Below, piece by piece: positions 6,807-16,002 of a stretch of DNA of 64,000 nt. Position numbers and translations under genes: made by a program. The notes below the pieces were generated by a model, which saw only the letters and a program-made list of their open reading frames with translations, did no database searches and was not told where the DNA came from. Position 1 is the stretch's first letter; each line of letters opens with the position of its first letter. Source of the stretch: HGM13006 sp963650135 (lineage in GTDB: Bacteria > Bacillota > Clostridia > Oscillospirales > Oscillospiraceae); NCBI GenBank assembly GCA_963650135.1, contig CAVJLG010000032.1:1-64000 (forward strand). The letters run 5' to 3'.

Positions 6807-8851
6807 TAGATCAGCGTTGCAATGGAATATGCAGATCGCGTGCAGGACTTGATATCTCCAGGCTTCTTGGCATCACCAATCACATAGAATTCCGGCGCCG
6901 TACCGGCCAGCGCCATTGCCTCTGCCTGTCTCGGCTTCACACCGCCGCTGAGCACCACATCGTCCGCAGGGATAAAATGCTTCTCCCCCGCCCGATCCTG
7001 ATACCACACACCTTCGTCGGTGATTTCGGTGGTCGATGCATAGGTAATTGCGGACAGATTCTTCTCTTCCTTCAGCACATCCTCCACCGAGGCTTTATAG
7101 TGTACCAGCTGTGCATCCGGAATCAGCTGCCGCTGTCTGGTGAGGATCGTCACTTGGTGCCCGCATTCCGCCAGGTACAGCGCCGTCTCCGAACCAGTCT
7201 CGCTGCCGCCAATGACCACTACTTTTTTCCCCAGCTGTGCTTCCTTGCCGTATACGTCCAGAGGCATCCAGACATGCGCCCCATCTGCACCGGGAATCGG
7301 CGGCACATTGGGAACAGCGCCCACTGCGGCAATGACCGCATCATAGCACTCCGTCCGCAGCAGCTCTGCCGTAGCCCGAACGCCGAGGTGTACCTTAACC
7401 CCATGGAGGGCAAGCTGCCGGATTTCCCAATCCTTATAGTCCCGGATGGGCCACTTTCCCTTGGCATAGTCCGCATGAATCAGCTGACCGCCCAGCTTAT
7501 CGCTCATTTCATACAGCGTTACGTCATGGCCCCGCTGTGCGCAGACAATTGCAGCGCGCATACCAGCCGGTCCACCGCCAATGACCGCAACCCGCTTGGT
7601 TCTGGTCACCGGATTTTCCATGTGGCTCGCCTTATGTGCAATGCCGATGAGGGGATTGACGGAACATCCCGGCGCGGAAATATCATTGCCGCCGTGGCAT
7701 TTATTGCAGCGGATGCAGGGGGTCACCTCGTCGCCCTTCCCCGCAGCAGCCTTCTGAATGTAGTCATAGTCTGCGATAAAGGCGCGGCCCATGGCAACCA
7801 TGTCGGTTTTTCCTTCCGCAATGGCTTTTTCGATGATGTCCAGGTCCTGGAATCCGCCCACCGGCGCTGTGATGATCTTGCAGCCGCTTTCCTTAAGTGC
7901 CGCTGCATACCGCAGGGTTGCGGGCTCTTCCTTGACGGAGTTAAAGCCGATGGGGTGCGACGTTTTTCCGTCCACCGCGCGAATCTGGAAGATATCCACC
8001 AGTCCCTCGCACATCTTTGCATACCGGATGAAATCGTCCAGGGTATAGCCGCCCTCTTCCTCCTCGCCGGTAATCTGCGCTTCAATCAGGAAGTCCGGGC
8101 CGCACGCCGCTTTCACCCGGCGGAACAGCTCCAGGGTCAAATAGGCGCGCTTTTCAAAGCTTCCGCCGTATTTATCCGTCCGGTGATTCATGGCAGGCGA
8201 CAGCGACTGAGCCAGCAGCGACGCCCGATAGCTCATATAAAAGCTGACCATATCAAAGCCCAAAAGCTGATACAGTCTGGCCTTATCCACGAATTCGTCA
8301 ATCAGTGCATCCAGCTGCTCCTCGGTGGCTGCCGGTCCCAGACTATAGCGATAGGTTTCGCCGCCCTTGCCCTCCGGAATCTCCGTGATATTGTCCATGT
8401 TCAGGCCCTTGGGCTCAATGTCCATCATGGAAACCGATGCCAGGGAGCCGTAATAGTGAATCTGGTCGGCCAGGTTGGCGTAGGCCCCCTGTACGCCAGG
8501 GTCCTGAATTTTTAGATTGGTCATGCCGCGGCCATAGCACTTGGGCAGTCTTGCCTGTGCCTCCCGCTCCATCTCCATCATTTCCAGCATCTGCGGGCTG
8601 AGCTTTTCTCCGGGCTTTGGCTCCGGCATGTCCATTCCCGGCTCCATCTTTACCCAATGGCCGCCATGGCAGGTAACAATGGCCGCACCGGCCCGGGCTA
8701 CATTGGTCAGATGGGTGGTCATGGCGTCGTTGGGATATTCATCGGCTGCCTGCAATCCCGCCGGAATCGCCTTGGTGGAAAGCAGTCTGTTCTTTAAAAT
8801 CACGTTCCCAATCCGAATGGGAGACAGCAGATGCTGATAGCGAAAACTCAT
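6806..8851 (-). CDS. OYE-type iron-sulfur flavoprotein
   Basis: This 681-residue protein has the FMN barrel, iron-sulfur, FAD and NAD(P) layout. The cluster ligands are C379, C382, C385 and C396, the last two ten residues apart. The FAD motif is VIGGGPAGMRAA and the NAD(P) motif VVIGGSETGSETA. The active-site loop is FYMSYRAS (Y205, Y208, S211), so the usual catalytic His and Tyr positions are Tyr and Ser. An inserted Met/Glu/Pro-rich loop (about 70-105) follows the second strand of the barrel. The gene has a strong AGGAGG ribosome binding site and follows the solute-binding lipoprotein gene by 104 bases containing a stem-loop. Reduction of an activated C=C bond is inferred from the family. 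Confidence 0.92.
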   Translation of the reverse strand: MSFRYQHLLSPIRIGNVILKNRLLSTKAIPAGLQAADEYPNDAMTTHLTNVARAGAAIVTCHGGHWVKMEPGMDMPEPKPGEKLSPQMLEMMEMEREAQARLPKCYGRGMTNLKIQDPGVQGAYANLADQIHYYGSLASVSMMDIEPKGLNMDNITEIPEGKGGETYRYSLGPAATEEQLDALIDEFVDKARLYQLLGFDMVSFYMSYRASLLAQSLSPAMNHRTDKYGGSFEKRAYLTLELFRRVKAACGPDFLIEAQITGEEEEGGYTLDDFIRYAKMCEGLVDIFQIRAVDGKTSHPIGFNSVKEEPATLRYAAALKESGCKIITAPVGGFQDLDIIEKAIAEGKTDMVAMGRAFIADYDYIQKAAAGKGDEVTPCIRCNKCHGGNDISAPGCSVNPLIGIAHKASHMENPVTRTKRVAVIGGGPAGMRAAIVCAQRGHDVTLYEMSDKLGGQLIHADYAKGKWPIRDYKDWEIRQLALHGVKVHLGVRATAELLRTECYDAVIAAVGAVPNVPPIPGADGAHVWMPLDVYGKEAQLGKKVVVIGGSETGSETALYLAECGHQVTILTRQRQLIPDAQLVHYKASVEDVLKEEKNLSAITYASTTEITDEGVWYQDRAGEKHFIPADDVVLSGGVKPRQAEAMALAGTAPEFYVIGDAKKPGDIKSCTRSAYSIATLI

Positions 8852-8900
8852 GGTATTACCTCCTGTAATTGCATATTGACTCTTGATTCATAATTTGCTT

Positions 8901-8937
8901 CCGTTCCCTGCCGCACTCATCCCGCAGCAGGGAACGG
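8901..8937 (-). terminator. intercistronic stem-loop between SBP and OYE genes
   Basis: CCGTTCCCTGC (8901-8911) pairs with GCAGGGAACGG (8927-8937). No T run follows on the minus strand, so it more probably protects the upstream lipoprotein mRNA or attenuates read-through into the OYE gene than terminates fully. Confidence 0.55.
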
Positions 8938-8955
8938 CACTGTACATTGAAAGGC

Positions 8956-10698
8956 TCAGCGCTCCTGATAGCGGTCCACAGCTGCCTGGTACTGGTCCAG
9001 GATTTTTTGCAGGCCCATGTCCTGGAGCTTCTGCACCATCTCGTCCCACTGGTCAAAGGAACGGTCGCCGGTGATATAGCCGGGGATTGTCTCCGCCGCA
9101 TAGGTGATAATGTCGGAGCTTGTCTCAGCCACGATCTGAGATTCCTCCGTTGTCAGCGACAGCGTTGAGGGAATCAGCCAAGCATCGTCATAATGCTCGT
9201 CGTTCCATACATAAACGGCCTCTGTCTCGCGGCTGTCCTGGCCCCAGTTGATGAACTGATCCTTCTGGGTTTTCAGGCCCGCGATTCCGGCGCGATAGAA
9301 GCCCTTGGCATTGTTGACGGTGGTTCCCCACTGGTTGTTTTCAAATTCTTCCTCGGCAGCCTCGGTGTATTCCACATTTCCGTCGGCATCCACCGTATAG
9401 AGATCCGGCACGCCAAACGCTGCCAGCATCATGGCCTCTTCCGAATAGAACCAATCCATAAACCGGAACACCAGTTCAAAATTCACACAGTCGGTGGAGA
9501 TGCACACAGCGCCCATCTGCTGGAGCTTATCCAGCGAGTTGCTCACATGCACAACCTCGTCCTCCGTCAGCCGCGGCCAGCCCGCTCCCACCAGCTCCAT
9601 ATCCGGTACGGACGACATACTCTCGTGGTTCTGAATGGAGTTTGCATCGTTGGGATAAATGCCAACCTGACCGTTGAGGATAATGGACTCCATCTCCGGG
9701 GACTTGATGTTGGCCGTCCGCTCATAGAACGCAGGGCTGATCAGGCCTTCTTCATACCAAACGTGCATCCGCTGAAGATATTCCTTATAGTCGTCCTCCA
9801 GGAATGCGCTGGTCACCACGCCGTCCCGCTGGAAGATATGGTCCACACCGGTGCTGTCGGAGCTGGCCGCAAAACCCGTTACGTTATAGCCCATGACCCA
9901 GGAATTTGTATCCGAGGACAGATAAATGGGATCACTGATCTGATATGCGGACTTGACCGCCCGGGCATATTCCTCATAGTCGTCATATGTCACAGGAACG
10001 TCCATATTCAGTGCTTTCAGATAATCGTTCCGAACGGTCACACCGGTCAGTGTCATAAACTCTGTGTTGATGGGATAAAACACCAGAATTTCGCCGCTGT
10101 CGGTCTTTGCATTGGAAAGCTGTCCGGAGTCTGTCAGCATGGTCAGATAGTTGGGGCAATACTGCTCCACATACTCCGTAAGGTCAATAATCACGCCGTC
10201 CTCATGGGCCTTGGCCGGTCCGCCGGGATATCCGCCGCCCATCACGTTCACGATGCCGTCGAGAATGTCGCAGTAGTCCTGAGACGCCACCATAAGGCTA
10301 AACGCCTCCGAGGCTGCCACGGAGGAAACGCAGGTAAAATCAAAATTCACATTTAGCCGCTGGGCCAGATATTCATAGCCCGGCGTATCGGCGTAATTGC
10401 TAATTAGCGAAGACGCTTCGGGGTTCAGCTGTACCCAATAGCTGATGGTTTCCGCCTCATCCAGCGGGAAAAACGCCTCGGTCGGCATGATTTCGGAATT
10501 CTCCGACGACTCTGCGCTTGTCTCCTGCACCGGCGCCGCTTCCGACGGTTCCGGCGTATCCGTATCCGTTTCCGTCTCCGCAGAGGATATCGGTTCTGCG
10601 CTGCTCTGACTGGATGCAGCCTGTCCGCAGCCGCCCAGCAGGCCTATGGTCATGGCCAGCGTCAGCAGCCAACATAGTGTTTTCCAATTCTTTTTCAT
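8956..10698 (-). CDS. extracellular solute-binding lipoprotein (family 1, LplA-like)
   Basis: This protein of about 580 residues starts at 10698 (GGAGGATCC ribosome binding site, MKKNWK n-region, hydrophobic core, lipobox LLGGC). A Ser/Glu/Thr/Pro-rich linker follows, then a family 1 binding domain with 'YLAQRLNVNFDFTCV', 'LMVASQDYCDILDG' and a C-terminal 'QKILDQYQAAVDRYQER'. It should be anchored on the outer face of the membrane and bind an organic solute. No ABC permease or ATPase gene is nearby, which is odd for this family. It is the first gene of a leftward operon with an OYE gene and is divergent from an AraC regulator. Confidence 0.9.
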   Translation of the reverse strand: MKKNWKTLCWLLTLAMTIGLLGGCGQAASSQSSAEPISSAETETDTDTPEPSEAAPVQETSAESSENSEIMPTEAFFPLDEAETISYWVQLNPEASSLISNYADTPGYEYLAQRLNVNFDFTCVSSVAASEAFSLMVASQDYCDILDGIVNVMGGGYPGGPAKAHEDGVIIDLTEYVEQYCPNYLTMLTDSGQLSNAKTDSGEILVFYPINTEFMTLTGVTVRNDYLKALNMDVPVTYDDYEEYARAVKSAYQISDPIYLSSDTNSWVMGYNVTGFAASSDSTGVDHIFQRDGVVTSAFLEDDYKEYLQRMHVWYEEGLISPAFYERTANIKSPEMESIILNGQVGIYPNDANSIQNHESMSSVPDMELVGAGWPRLTEDEVVHVSNSLDKLQQMGAVCISTDCVNFELVFRFMDWFYSEEAMMLAAFGVPDLYTVDADGNVEYTEAAEEEFENNQWGTTVNNAKGFYRAGIAGLKTQKDQFINWGQDSRETEAVYVWNDEHYDDAWLIPSTLSLTTEESQIVAETSSDIITYAAETIPGYITGDRSFDQWDEMVQKLQDMGLQKILDQYQAAVDRYQER

Positions 10699-10750
10699 AG
10701 GGATCCTCCTTACACATTTTGTGACATATGCACCCATTTCCGCACTTTGC

Positions 10751-10779
10751 TTGCACCGGGGTGATGTTTATACTATAAT
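10751..10779 (+). promoter_or_regulatory. sigma-70-type promoter for the AraC gene
   Basis: TTGCAC (10751-10756), a 17-base spacer and TATAAT (10774-10779) precede the AraC start by about 130 bases. The -10 region TTATACTATAATGA is nearly palindromic and could also serve the leftward SBP promoter, so the two divergent transcripts may compete. Confidence 0.6.
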
Positions 10780-10908
10780 GAGGATTGAAAATAATCGTGC
10801 AGCGGCGGGTGCCGCGTCTCTGCACAAATCATAGTACAAATCCGATCCGATAAAAATGCGCAATTCGGCTTCTTTTATTAACGGTTTCGGAACTGGGAGG
10901 AATATGGA

Positions 10909-11955
10909 ATGGATTCCGCTGAACTCGAAGAGGTCCTGACCAAGCTTGCGGATATTGAGCAGGGCATCGACGACTATTTAAACTATGGGCAAATCGAGGC
11001 CTTACAGCAGTGCATCAACAACAGCAGCTATGACGACATCTGGCCGCTTCGGTTTCAATGCCACTCCAAATACGACATCTGGGAGATCATGCGCCTGGAC
11101 AGCGCCGCGCAAACCAGCTTTTTCCGGCCCTATGCGCAGATCAATTTCCGCTGCAACCGGAGAATGCCCGCAAATCACATCCCCTGTATCTCCCTGGTTT
11201 ACGCCTATCGCGGCAGCGTGGAATGCGAATTTGAGGACGAGTATTTTGTGCTGAAAGAGCATCAGCTTCTGGTCATCAACTCCAACGCCATTATCCATTT
11301 ATCCGCCACCAACACAACGGATTTCTATATCAATATCTTCTTTAATCTTTTGTACCTGACAAACGTCATGCTGCACCGTTTCCCCAGCGATTCCCTGTTT
11401 ACCCGCTTTTTCGAGCAGGCCCTTTACGGCGTGGAGCACGGGATGAGCTACCTGATTTTTGATATTGAAAAGGAGCCCCGGGCCACCGACTATTTCCTCA
11501 CCGCAGTGGAAACGCTGCTCACCAAGCCGGAGTGCCATGAGGAGATCGTCAGCAGCTTAATCTTCCTGCATTTCTGCGAGCTGATGAAGCTCAGCGGCAG
11601 CTCAAAGCTCTATCTTCCTTCGGCCTCCGCCAATATCACCACCTATGACCTCATCAACTATATTAGCCTGAACTACAAAACGGTTACGCTGGCCTCTATT
11701 GCCGAGCATTTTCACTTTCATCCGGACTACATGCGAAAAACCATCAAGCAGCTTATGAACAAGAACTTTATTGACGTGGTGCAAGATATCCGGCTGACGG
11801 CTGCCTGCCAACTGCTCCGGGATACCGACCTCCCCATTTCGCAAATCATCAGCGAAAGCGGCTACCAGAACAATAGCCACTTCTACATGCTCTTCAAGAA
11901 GCGCTACCACTGTAGTCCCGCCGAATACCGGCAGAGCAAGCGCCAGCACCCCTAG
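10909..11955 (+). CDS. AraC-family transcriptional regulator
   Basis: This 348-residue protein has an N-terminal sensory part with a cupin-like barrel (about 80-150, 'CISLVYAYRGSVECEFEDEY', 'LLVINSNAIIHLSA') and a C-terminal AraC double helix-turn-helix (about 245-345, 'VTLASIAEHFHFHPDYMRK' and 'ISQIISESGYQNNSHFYMLF'). The ATG at 10909 has GGGAGG eight bases upstream. It is divergent from the SBP/OYE operon and followed by a MATE exporter, so it probably activates the operon in response to its substrate. Confidence 0.92.
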   Translation: MDSAELEEVLTKLADIEQGIDDYLNYGQIEALQQCINNSSYDDIWPLRFQCHSKYDIWEIMRLDSAAQTSFFRPYAQINFRCNRRMPANHIPCISLVYAYRGSVECEFEDEYFVLKEHQLLVINSNAIIHLSATNTTDFYINIFFNLLYLTNVMLHRFPSDSLFTRFFEQALYGVEHGMSYLIFDIEKEPRATDYFLTAVETLLTKPECHEEIVSSLIFLHFCELMKLSGSSKLYLPSASANITTYDLINYISLNYKTVTLASIAEHFHFHPDYMRKTIKQLMNKNFIDVVQDIRLTAACQLLRDTDLPISQIISESGYQNNSHFYMLFKKRYHCSPAEYRQSKRQHP

Positions 11956-12105
11956 GCCCAGCGTCAAAAAACGTTTTCGAGCATAAAAAAGCCGGAAACC
12001 GTCATATCATTTCCCCCGTTTGCATGATAAGCTTACAGCAATTGTCAAGATCATTCCGCTTGACAGAAGTCACAGTACGCATATCGCAAATGGGGGATTT
12101 CATTT

Positions 12106-13470
12106 ATGCAAAAACAATTTTCGACCAACTTTACCGAAGGCCCGATTTTTCGCCAACTGCTGAGCTTTTCCATTCCGTTTATGGGGGCCAATCTCCTACA
12201 GGCCCTTTATAATGTGGTGGATATGGTCATCATCGGGCGCTTTATGGGCGGCGTGGGATTGTCCGCCGTCTCGGTGGCCGGGCAGGTCACCATGCTGCTC
12301 ACCTGTCTTGCCATGGGCTTTTCCACCGGCGCGCAGGTATTGATTGCACAGCTGACCGGCCGGAACGTTCGGGAGGACATCAACCGCGCCATTGGCACCG
12401 TATTTTCCACCATGCTTCTGCTGGGCGCATTGGTCACGGCAGTGGGGCTTCTGGGCGTCAACTGGTTCCTCTCCGTGCTCAACACCCCCCAGGAGGCCGT
12501 TACCCAGGCCCGGTACTATATGCTCATCTGCAACGGCGGCATGATTTTCACCTATGGCTATAACGCCGTCAGCGCTATCCTCCGGGGCATGGGCGACTCC
12601 AAGCACCCGCTGATGTTCATCACCATCGCCTCGGTGCTGAACCTTGTTTTGGATCTGGTGTTCATTGCCGTATTCCACATGGGCGCTGCCGGTGCCGCAC
12701 TGGCAACCATCATCGGTCAGGCCGTTTCGTTCCTGTTTTCCATCTACTATCTGTTTCGGAATCAGGAGCGGTTCGGCTTTTCCTTCCAGCGGGGCAGCTT
12801 CCGCATCGATATAAGTCTGTTTAAGATCTACGGAAAGCTGGGACTGCCCATGACGCTGCAAATGTGCGCAGTCACCGTTTCGTTTATGATTATCAACTCC
12901 TATGTCAACGCCTATGGCGTGGCTGCCTCCGCCATCTCCGGTGTGGGCTCCAAGCTCACCAGCATTCTCAGCATCGTCGCCAACTCCATGCAGTCTGCCT
13001 GCGCGGGCATGGTGGGGCAAAACATCAGCATCGGAAATACGGACCGAATTAAGCGCATCGTCTCCTGCTCCTTTGGCTTCTGCGCCGTCTGTGCCGTGGT
13101 GTTCTGCGCCGTCTGCCTGCTGTTTCCCCGTCAGGTTATCTCACTATTTAGCTCTGACGAGGAAATTCTCGCCCTGGCCCGGCCATATCTCCAGGCCTCC
13201 GTTGCCGGTTACGCCGGTTCGTTCCTAATGGCCAGTACCAACGGTCTGATTCTCGGGGTCGGGGCCATGACCTTTAACTTCATCATCGCATTTTTAGACA
13301 GCATTGCAGGACGAATCGGTCTGAGCCTGCTTCTGGGAAAAGTGCTGGGGCTTGGCCTGTCCGGCTTCTGGTGGGGCTGCTCTCTGGCCGGATATATCAC
13401 CGTGTTCGCCGGACTCATCTATTATTTCTCCGGCGTGTGGAAATCTCGCCGCATTTTGGACGCAATTTGA
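12106..13470 (+). CDS. MATE-family multidrug/metabolite exporter
   Basis: The 454-residue protein has twelve predicted membrane segments in two similar halves, with MATE signatures such as 'PFMGANLLQALYNVVDMVIIG' near the N terminus, 'GFSTGAQVLIAQLTG' and 'NAVSAILRGMGDSKHPL'. MATE proteins use Na+ or H+ gradients to expel cationic or amphipathic compounds. Preceded by GGGGGATT. A TTGACA hexamer lies at 12060-12065. It follows the AraC gene of the SBP/OYE locus and may export the end product of that pathway or protect against the substrate. Confidence 0.92.
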   Translation: MQKQFSTNFTEGPIFRQLLSFSIPFMGANLLQALYNVVDMVIIGRFMGGVGLSAVSVAGQVTMLLTCLAMGFSTGAQVLIAQLTGRNVREDINRAIGTVFSTMLLLGALVTAVGLLGVNWFLSVLNTPQEAVTQARYYMLICNGGMIFTYGYNAVSAILRGMGDSKHPLMFITIASVLNLVLDLVFIAVFHMGAAGAALATIIGQAVSFLFSIYYLFRNQERFGFSFQRGSFRIDISLFKIYGKLGLPMTLQMCAVTVSFMIINSYVNAYGVAASAISGVGSKLTSILSIVANSMQSACAGMVGQNISIGNTDRIKRIVSCSFGFCAVCAVVFCAVCLLFPRQVISLFSSDEEILALARPYLQASVAGYAGSFLMASTNGLILGVGAMTFNFIIAFLDSIAGRIGLSLLLGKVLGLGLSGFWWGCSLAGYITVFAGLIYYFSGVWKSRRILDAI

Positions 13471-13568
13471 GAGAACGAATCGAACGCAACACGCTGTCAT
13501 GAAAATGTCCTCTCCTGAATTGCATCCATTTTATTCCGAAAACACAATCCCCATGGGGATTTTCATAT

Positions 13569-13625
13569 CCATACCAGCTCGTAAAACCGCCCAGTCTGAG
13601 AACGTTCAGTCCGGGCGATTTTGCA
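13569..13625 (+). repeat. second copy of the 43-base intergenic element with terminator
   Basis: The sequence ATCCATACCAGCTC[A/G]TAAAACCGCCCAGTCTGAGAA[A/C]GTTCAG is shared with 6748-6790. Here the right arm has diverged (TCCGGGCGATTTTG), leaving a weaker hairpin followed by ATTTTGC, about 100 bases after the MATE gene. The two copies bracket the SBP/OYE/AraC/MATE locus in direct orientation. Confidence 0.7.
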
Positions 13626-13697
13626 TTCTCCGAAAAATAACAGTAATACGCTGATTATGCGGACAACGGCGGCGTTACGCCGCTGTCCGCTATGGTT

Positions 13698-14414
13698 TCA
13701 TGCATTAACCCAGCAAGACAACATCTCCCAGCGTTCAAATTCTATGCCCCAGTTGTCCGAAATGCGAAGCAGCTCCTGCGTTGCTGCCTGATACTCTGCT
13801 GCGGCTTCTTCTCCAACACAGAAAATGGCCGTTTCGCCAGGCTGCATAACTACCTCAACCTGCTGCTTCCCGTCTCCCCGCTCTGCATCCAGCCCCATTA
13901 TTTTTCCATTCCAGGGATTCCACCAGGTAACGTGGCCGTTTCCTTCCAGGGATAGCGACAGTTTTTCTGCCGCTGTTCCACGGTACAGGATATAATAAAT
14001 CGGTCTGATCTATACGCCGATGTACCGACAGGAGGTTTACAGGCTTCTGCAGCTCCAGTGCCGGTCTGATACCAAACGCTTTTAGTGCAGCAGGAACCGA
14101 TGCCTCATCGGCCACACGGGTCACATTTTTCAGCGTACAAAGCTGGCGGCACAACGTCACAATCTCTTGGTCCTGTCCCTTCCAATTCGCCCCGTAAAAG
14201 GCGCTTGCCGTTGGAACCTCGCCCACCAGAACGATTGGCAGCCCTTCCTTGGCCAGAGCCAGTATCCGTTCCAAAGCCGACACTGTAAATAACTTTTGAT
14301 TATCCAGCCCAGAGCCCGATAGGCTGCCCCCTCCGGGAAGAATCTGCCGTTTTCCACTCGGGCATCAGGCTGCCGCAGATTATTTACGCTCAGCAGATCA
14401 TAGGTATAGTTCAT
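13698..14414 (-). pseudogene. glycosyl-hydrolase-like remnant (GH106/rhamnosidase-like) with frameshifts
   Basis: Three overlapping minus-strand frames join into one protein-like sequence: 'MNYTYDLLSVNNLRQPDARV...GAAYRAL' (to about 14310), then 'SALERILALAKEGLPIVLVG...PVNLLSVHRRIDQTD' (to about 14005), then 'IYYILYRGTAAEKLSLSLEG...VTWWNPWNGKIMGLDAE...GETAIFCVGEE'. The order of features (a dimer of 'YDLLS', an 'ALERI..LA..G' helix, 'YYILYRGT' and 'WNPWNG' followed by a beta-sandwich strand) resembles the C-terminal half of large alpha-L-rhamnosidase-like hydrolases of about 1000 residues. The N-terminal catalytic part is absent and at least two frameshifts occur. The exact family is uncertain. 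Confidence 0.6.
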
Positions 14415-14477
14415 GTGTTTACTCCCTTCAAAAGATTGGGAACGGAACAGACCGCATCCGTTCCGTCCCCATTCTAG

Positions 14478-14640
14478 TTAATCTCGTTTGGGCAGCTTCA
14501 CTACCGCTCTGCATTCCTGGGTAATAAAGCCTTCAATGGTCTCTGTCCAGCAGGCCATCTCGGCAAAGTATTCGCCATCCCGCTCATATTTATCATATAC
14601 ATAAGCTATCCATTCCTTTTCCTTTGACGAACCATATGCC
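14478..14640 (-). pseudogene. C-terminal fragment of an unrecognised protein
   Basis: A minus-strand frame runs from a stop at 14641-14643 to TAA at 14478-14480 without a usable start codon. It reads 'WIAYVYDKYERDGEYFAEMA' followed by 'CWTETIEGFITQECRAVVKL'. Its codon use and strand-like ending look like a real protein tail. It lies just upstream of the glycosyl-hydrolase-like remnant on the same strand, so both are probably debris of the same degraded cluster. Confidence 0.4.
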
Positions 14641-14654
14641 TAGTATAGCCATTC

Positions 14655-14745
14655 CCACTCAAGAAAGGCTCAAGAAAAAAATGGCAAAAAAATTTTTTGT
14701 TCTTGAGAAATGATTGAGTTGATCCTTTCTTCTGCTTGAGCGCCA
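14655..14745. promoter_or_regulatory. A/T-rich region with repeated CTCAAG/CTTGAG elements
   Basis: Two CTCAAGAA copies near 14656 and 14666 face CTTGAG copies near 14702 and 14738, with a long A7-T6 tract in between. The inner pair forms an 8-base inverted repeat (CTCAAGAA / TTCTTGAG). It could be an operator array or a terminator of the degraded minus-strand genes. It lies 80-170 bases before the 322-aa + strand gene. Confidence 0.4.
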
Positions 14746-14827
14746 TAGTTTATGCTCTCATCAGAGGGCAGGACAAGCCAAACATCAGCTCCTCCCTCTA
14801 TTTCAACAAATGAGAGGAGAGCCAATC

Positions 14828-15778
14828 ATGAAAGCTACTGATACCGCTTTTGTTACCCTGCTGAACACCCTGCACGAGGCAGGCATCACCACCAAGTCCG
14901 CGCTGATGGAGCATCCCAGTCTCTACAAAGAGGCCTGGCTTGCAACCGAGGCCTTTGCCCACTACGCCCTGCTGTCCAAAACCGGCAAAACCGCCCAGGG
15001 GGAAACGCGCTCCGGGAATGCCAAAAAAATCGACGTGCTTGAGCTTCAGGGCATCGCAGAGCGGGCGGACATTGAGCTGGATTGCACCCTCAAGATTATG
15101 GACCGGCTGGACCGCGTTTTGGGTCAGCCCCTGGAGAAGCAGCGGAACTATAGCTATACAATCTGTAATAATTTGGTAAACGACTACTTCCGGCTTACGC
15201 CCAAGGACATCACGTTCGTGCCCCTGAACGGAACGGTCAGCGATGACGATCATGCATGCACCTATGGGGACGTGATCCCCGACGATACCTACGATCCCGG
15301 CCGCGTTCTGATCGAACGGGAAACCATCCGGGAGCTGACCGAGACGCTGCGGGTCAAGCAGTCCAAGGCGCTGGCAGAGGAGCAGGCCAAGGCGGCCCAG
15401 GCACGCGCTGAACAGAAGGAGCGCATCCTTCGTGAGCTTCCGATGCTGTCTGTCCGTGCCCCGGAGGCATTTGCCCGCCTGGGCCGGGCGTATCTGGGCC
15501 TGAAAACCCGCGAGCTTGCATCGATGATTGTCAGCTCAGGGTATGAAAACAGCTTTGACCGGGTTCTCTATGATACCTCCGCAAAATACGACATTCCCCT
15601 GACGGAGATCCGGAACATCCTTCCCTCGGCCACGCCCGCAAAGAAGGACAAGGGCCTTGACCGGCTGCTGTCCGGCGAGCACGAGGTCGTTGCCGATCAG
15701 CTGAGCAAATACGCCAATCGGGCCAAGCGCCGTGTGGAGGAGCAGGAGGACAAGGTGCTGATCCGGAGCATGCGGTGA
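14828..15778 (+). CDS. hypothetical protein with sigma-factor-like middle region
   Basis: This 316-residue, largely helical, soluble protein is of no family I can name. Start at 14828 is preferred because GAGAGGAG lies at the right distance; an in-frame ATG at 14810 has none. Residues about 85-180 ('NYSYTICNNLVNDYFRLTP', 'VPLNGTVSDDDHACTYGDVI', 'PDDTYDPGRVLIERETIREL') follow the order seen at the region 2-3 boundary of sigma-70-like proteins ('...NDYR... LD... DD... LIPDD.YDP...E'). A charged coiled coil rich in Ala/Glu/Lys follows (about 180-205) and the C terminus is basic. A sigma-like or phage/plasmid regulatory role is speculative. Confidence 0.55.
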   Translation: MKATDTAFVTLLNTLHEAGITTKSALMEHPSLYKEAWLATEAFAHYALLSKTGKTAQGETRSGNAKKIDVLELQGIAERADIELDCTLKIMDRLDRVLGQPLEKQRNYSYTICNNLVNDYFRLTPKDITFVPLNGTVSDDDHACTYGDVIPDDTYDPGRVLIERETIRELTETLRVKQSKALAEEQAKAAQARAEQKERILRELPMLSVRAPEAFARLGRAYLGLKTRELASMIVSSGYENSFDRVLYDTSAKYDIPLTEIRNILPSATPAKKDKGLDRLLSGEHEVVADQLSKYANRAKRRVEEQEDKVLIRSMR

Positions 15779-16002
15779 GGATCCCGGCGCGCCAGTCTGC
15801 CAAATATTGCTTTCATAATGGGAATATTGTATCTCGAAAGCGCCCGAATGTCAATTCGCACACAGCAGCTCCATTTCCCGCAGACGCATAAGGTGAAGAA
15901 GCGTGGAGCGCGGGAGAAATGATGTGTTGCAGAGCTTGTAGTTGACTGGTATAATTCTTGATAAGAGAGCGACAATGCGAGAATTCCAAGGAGGTATTTT
16001 AC

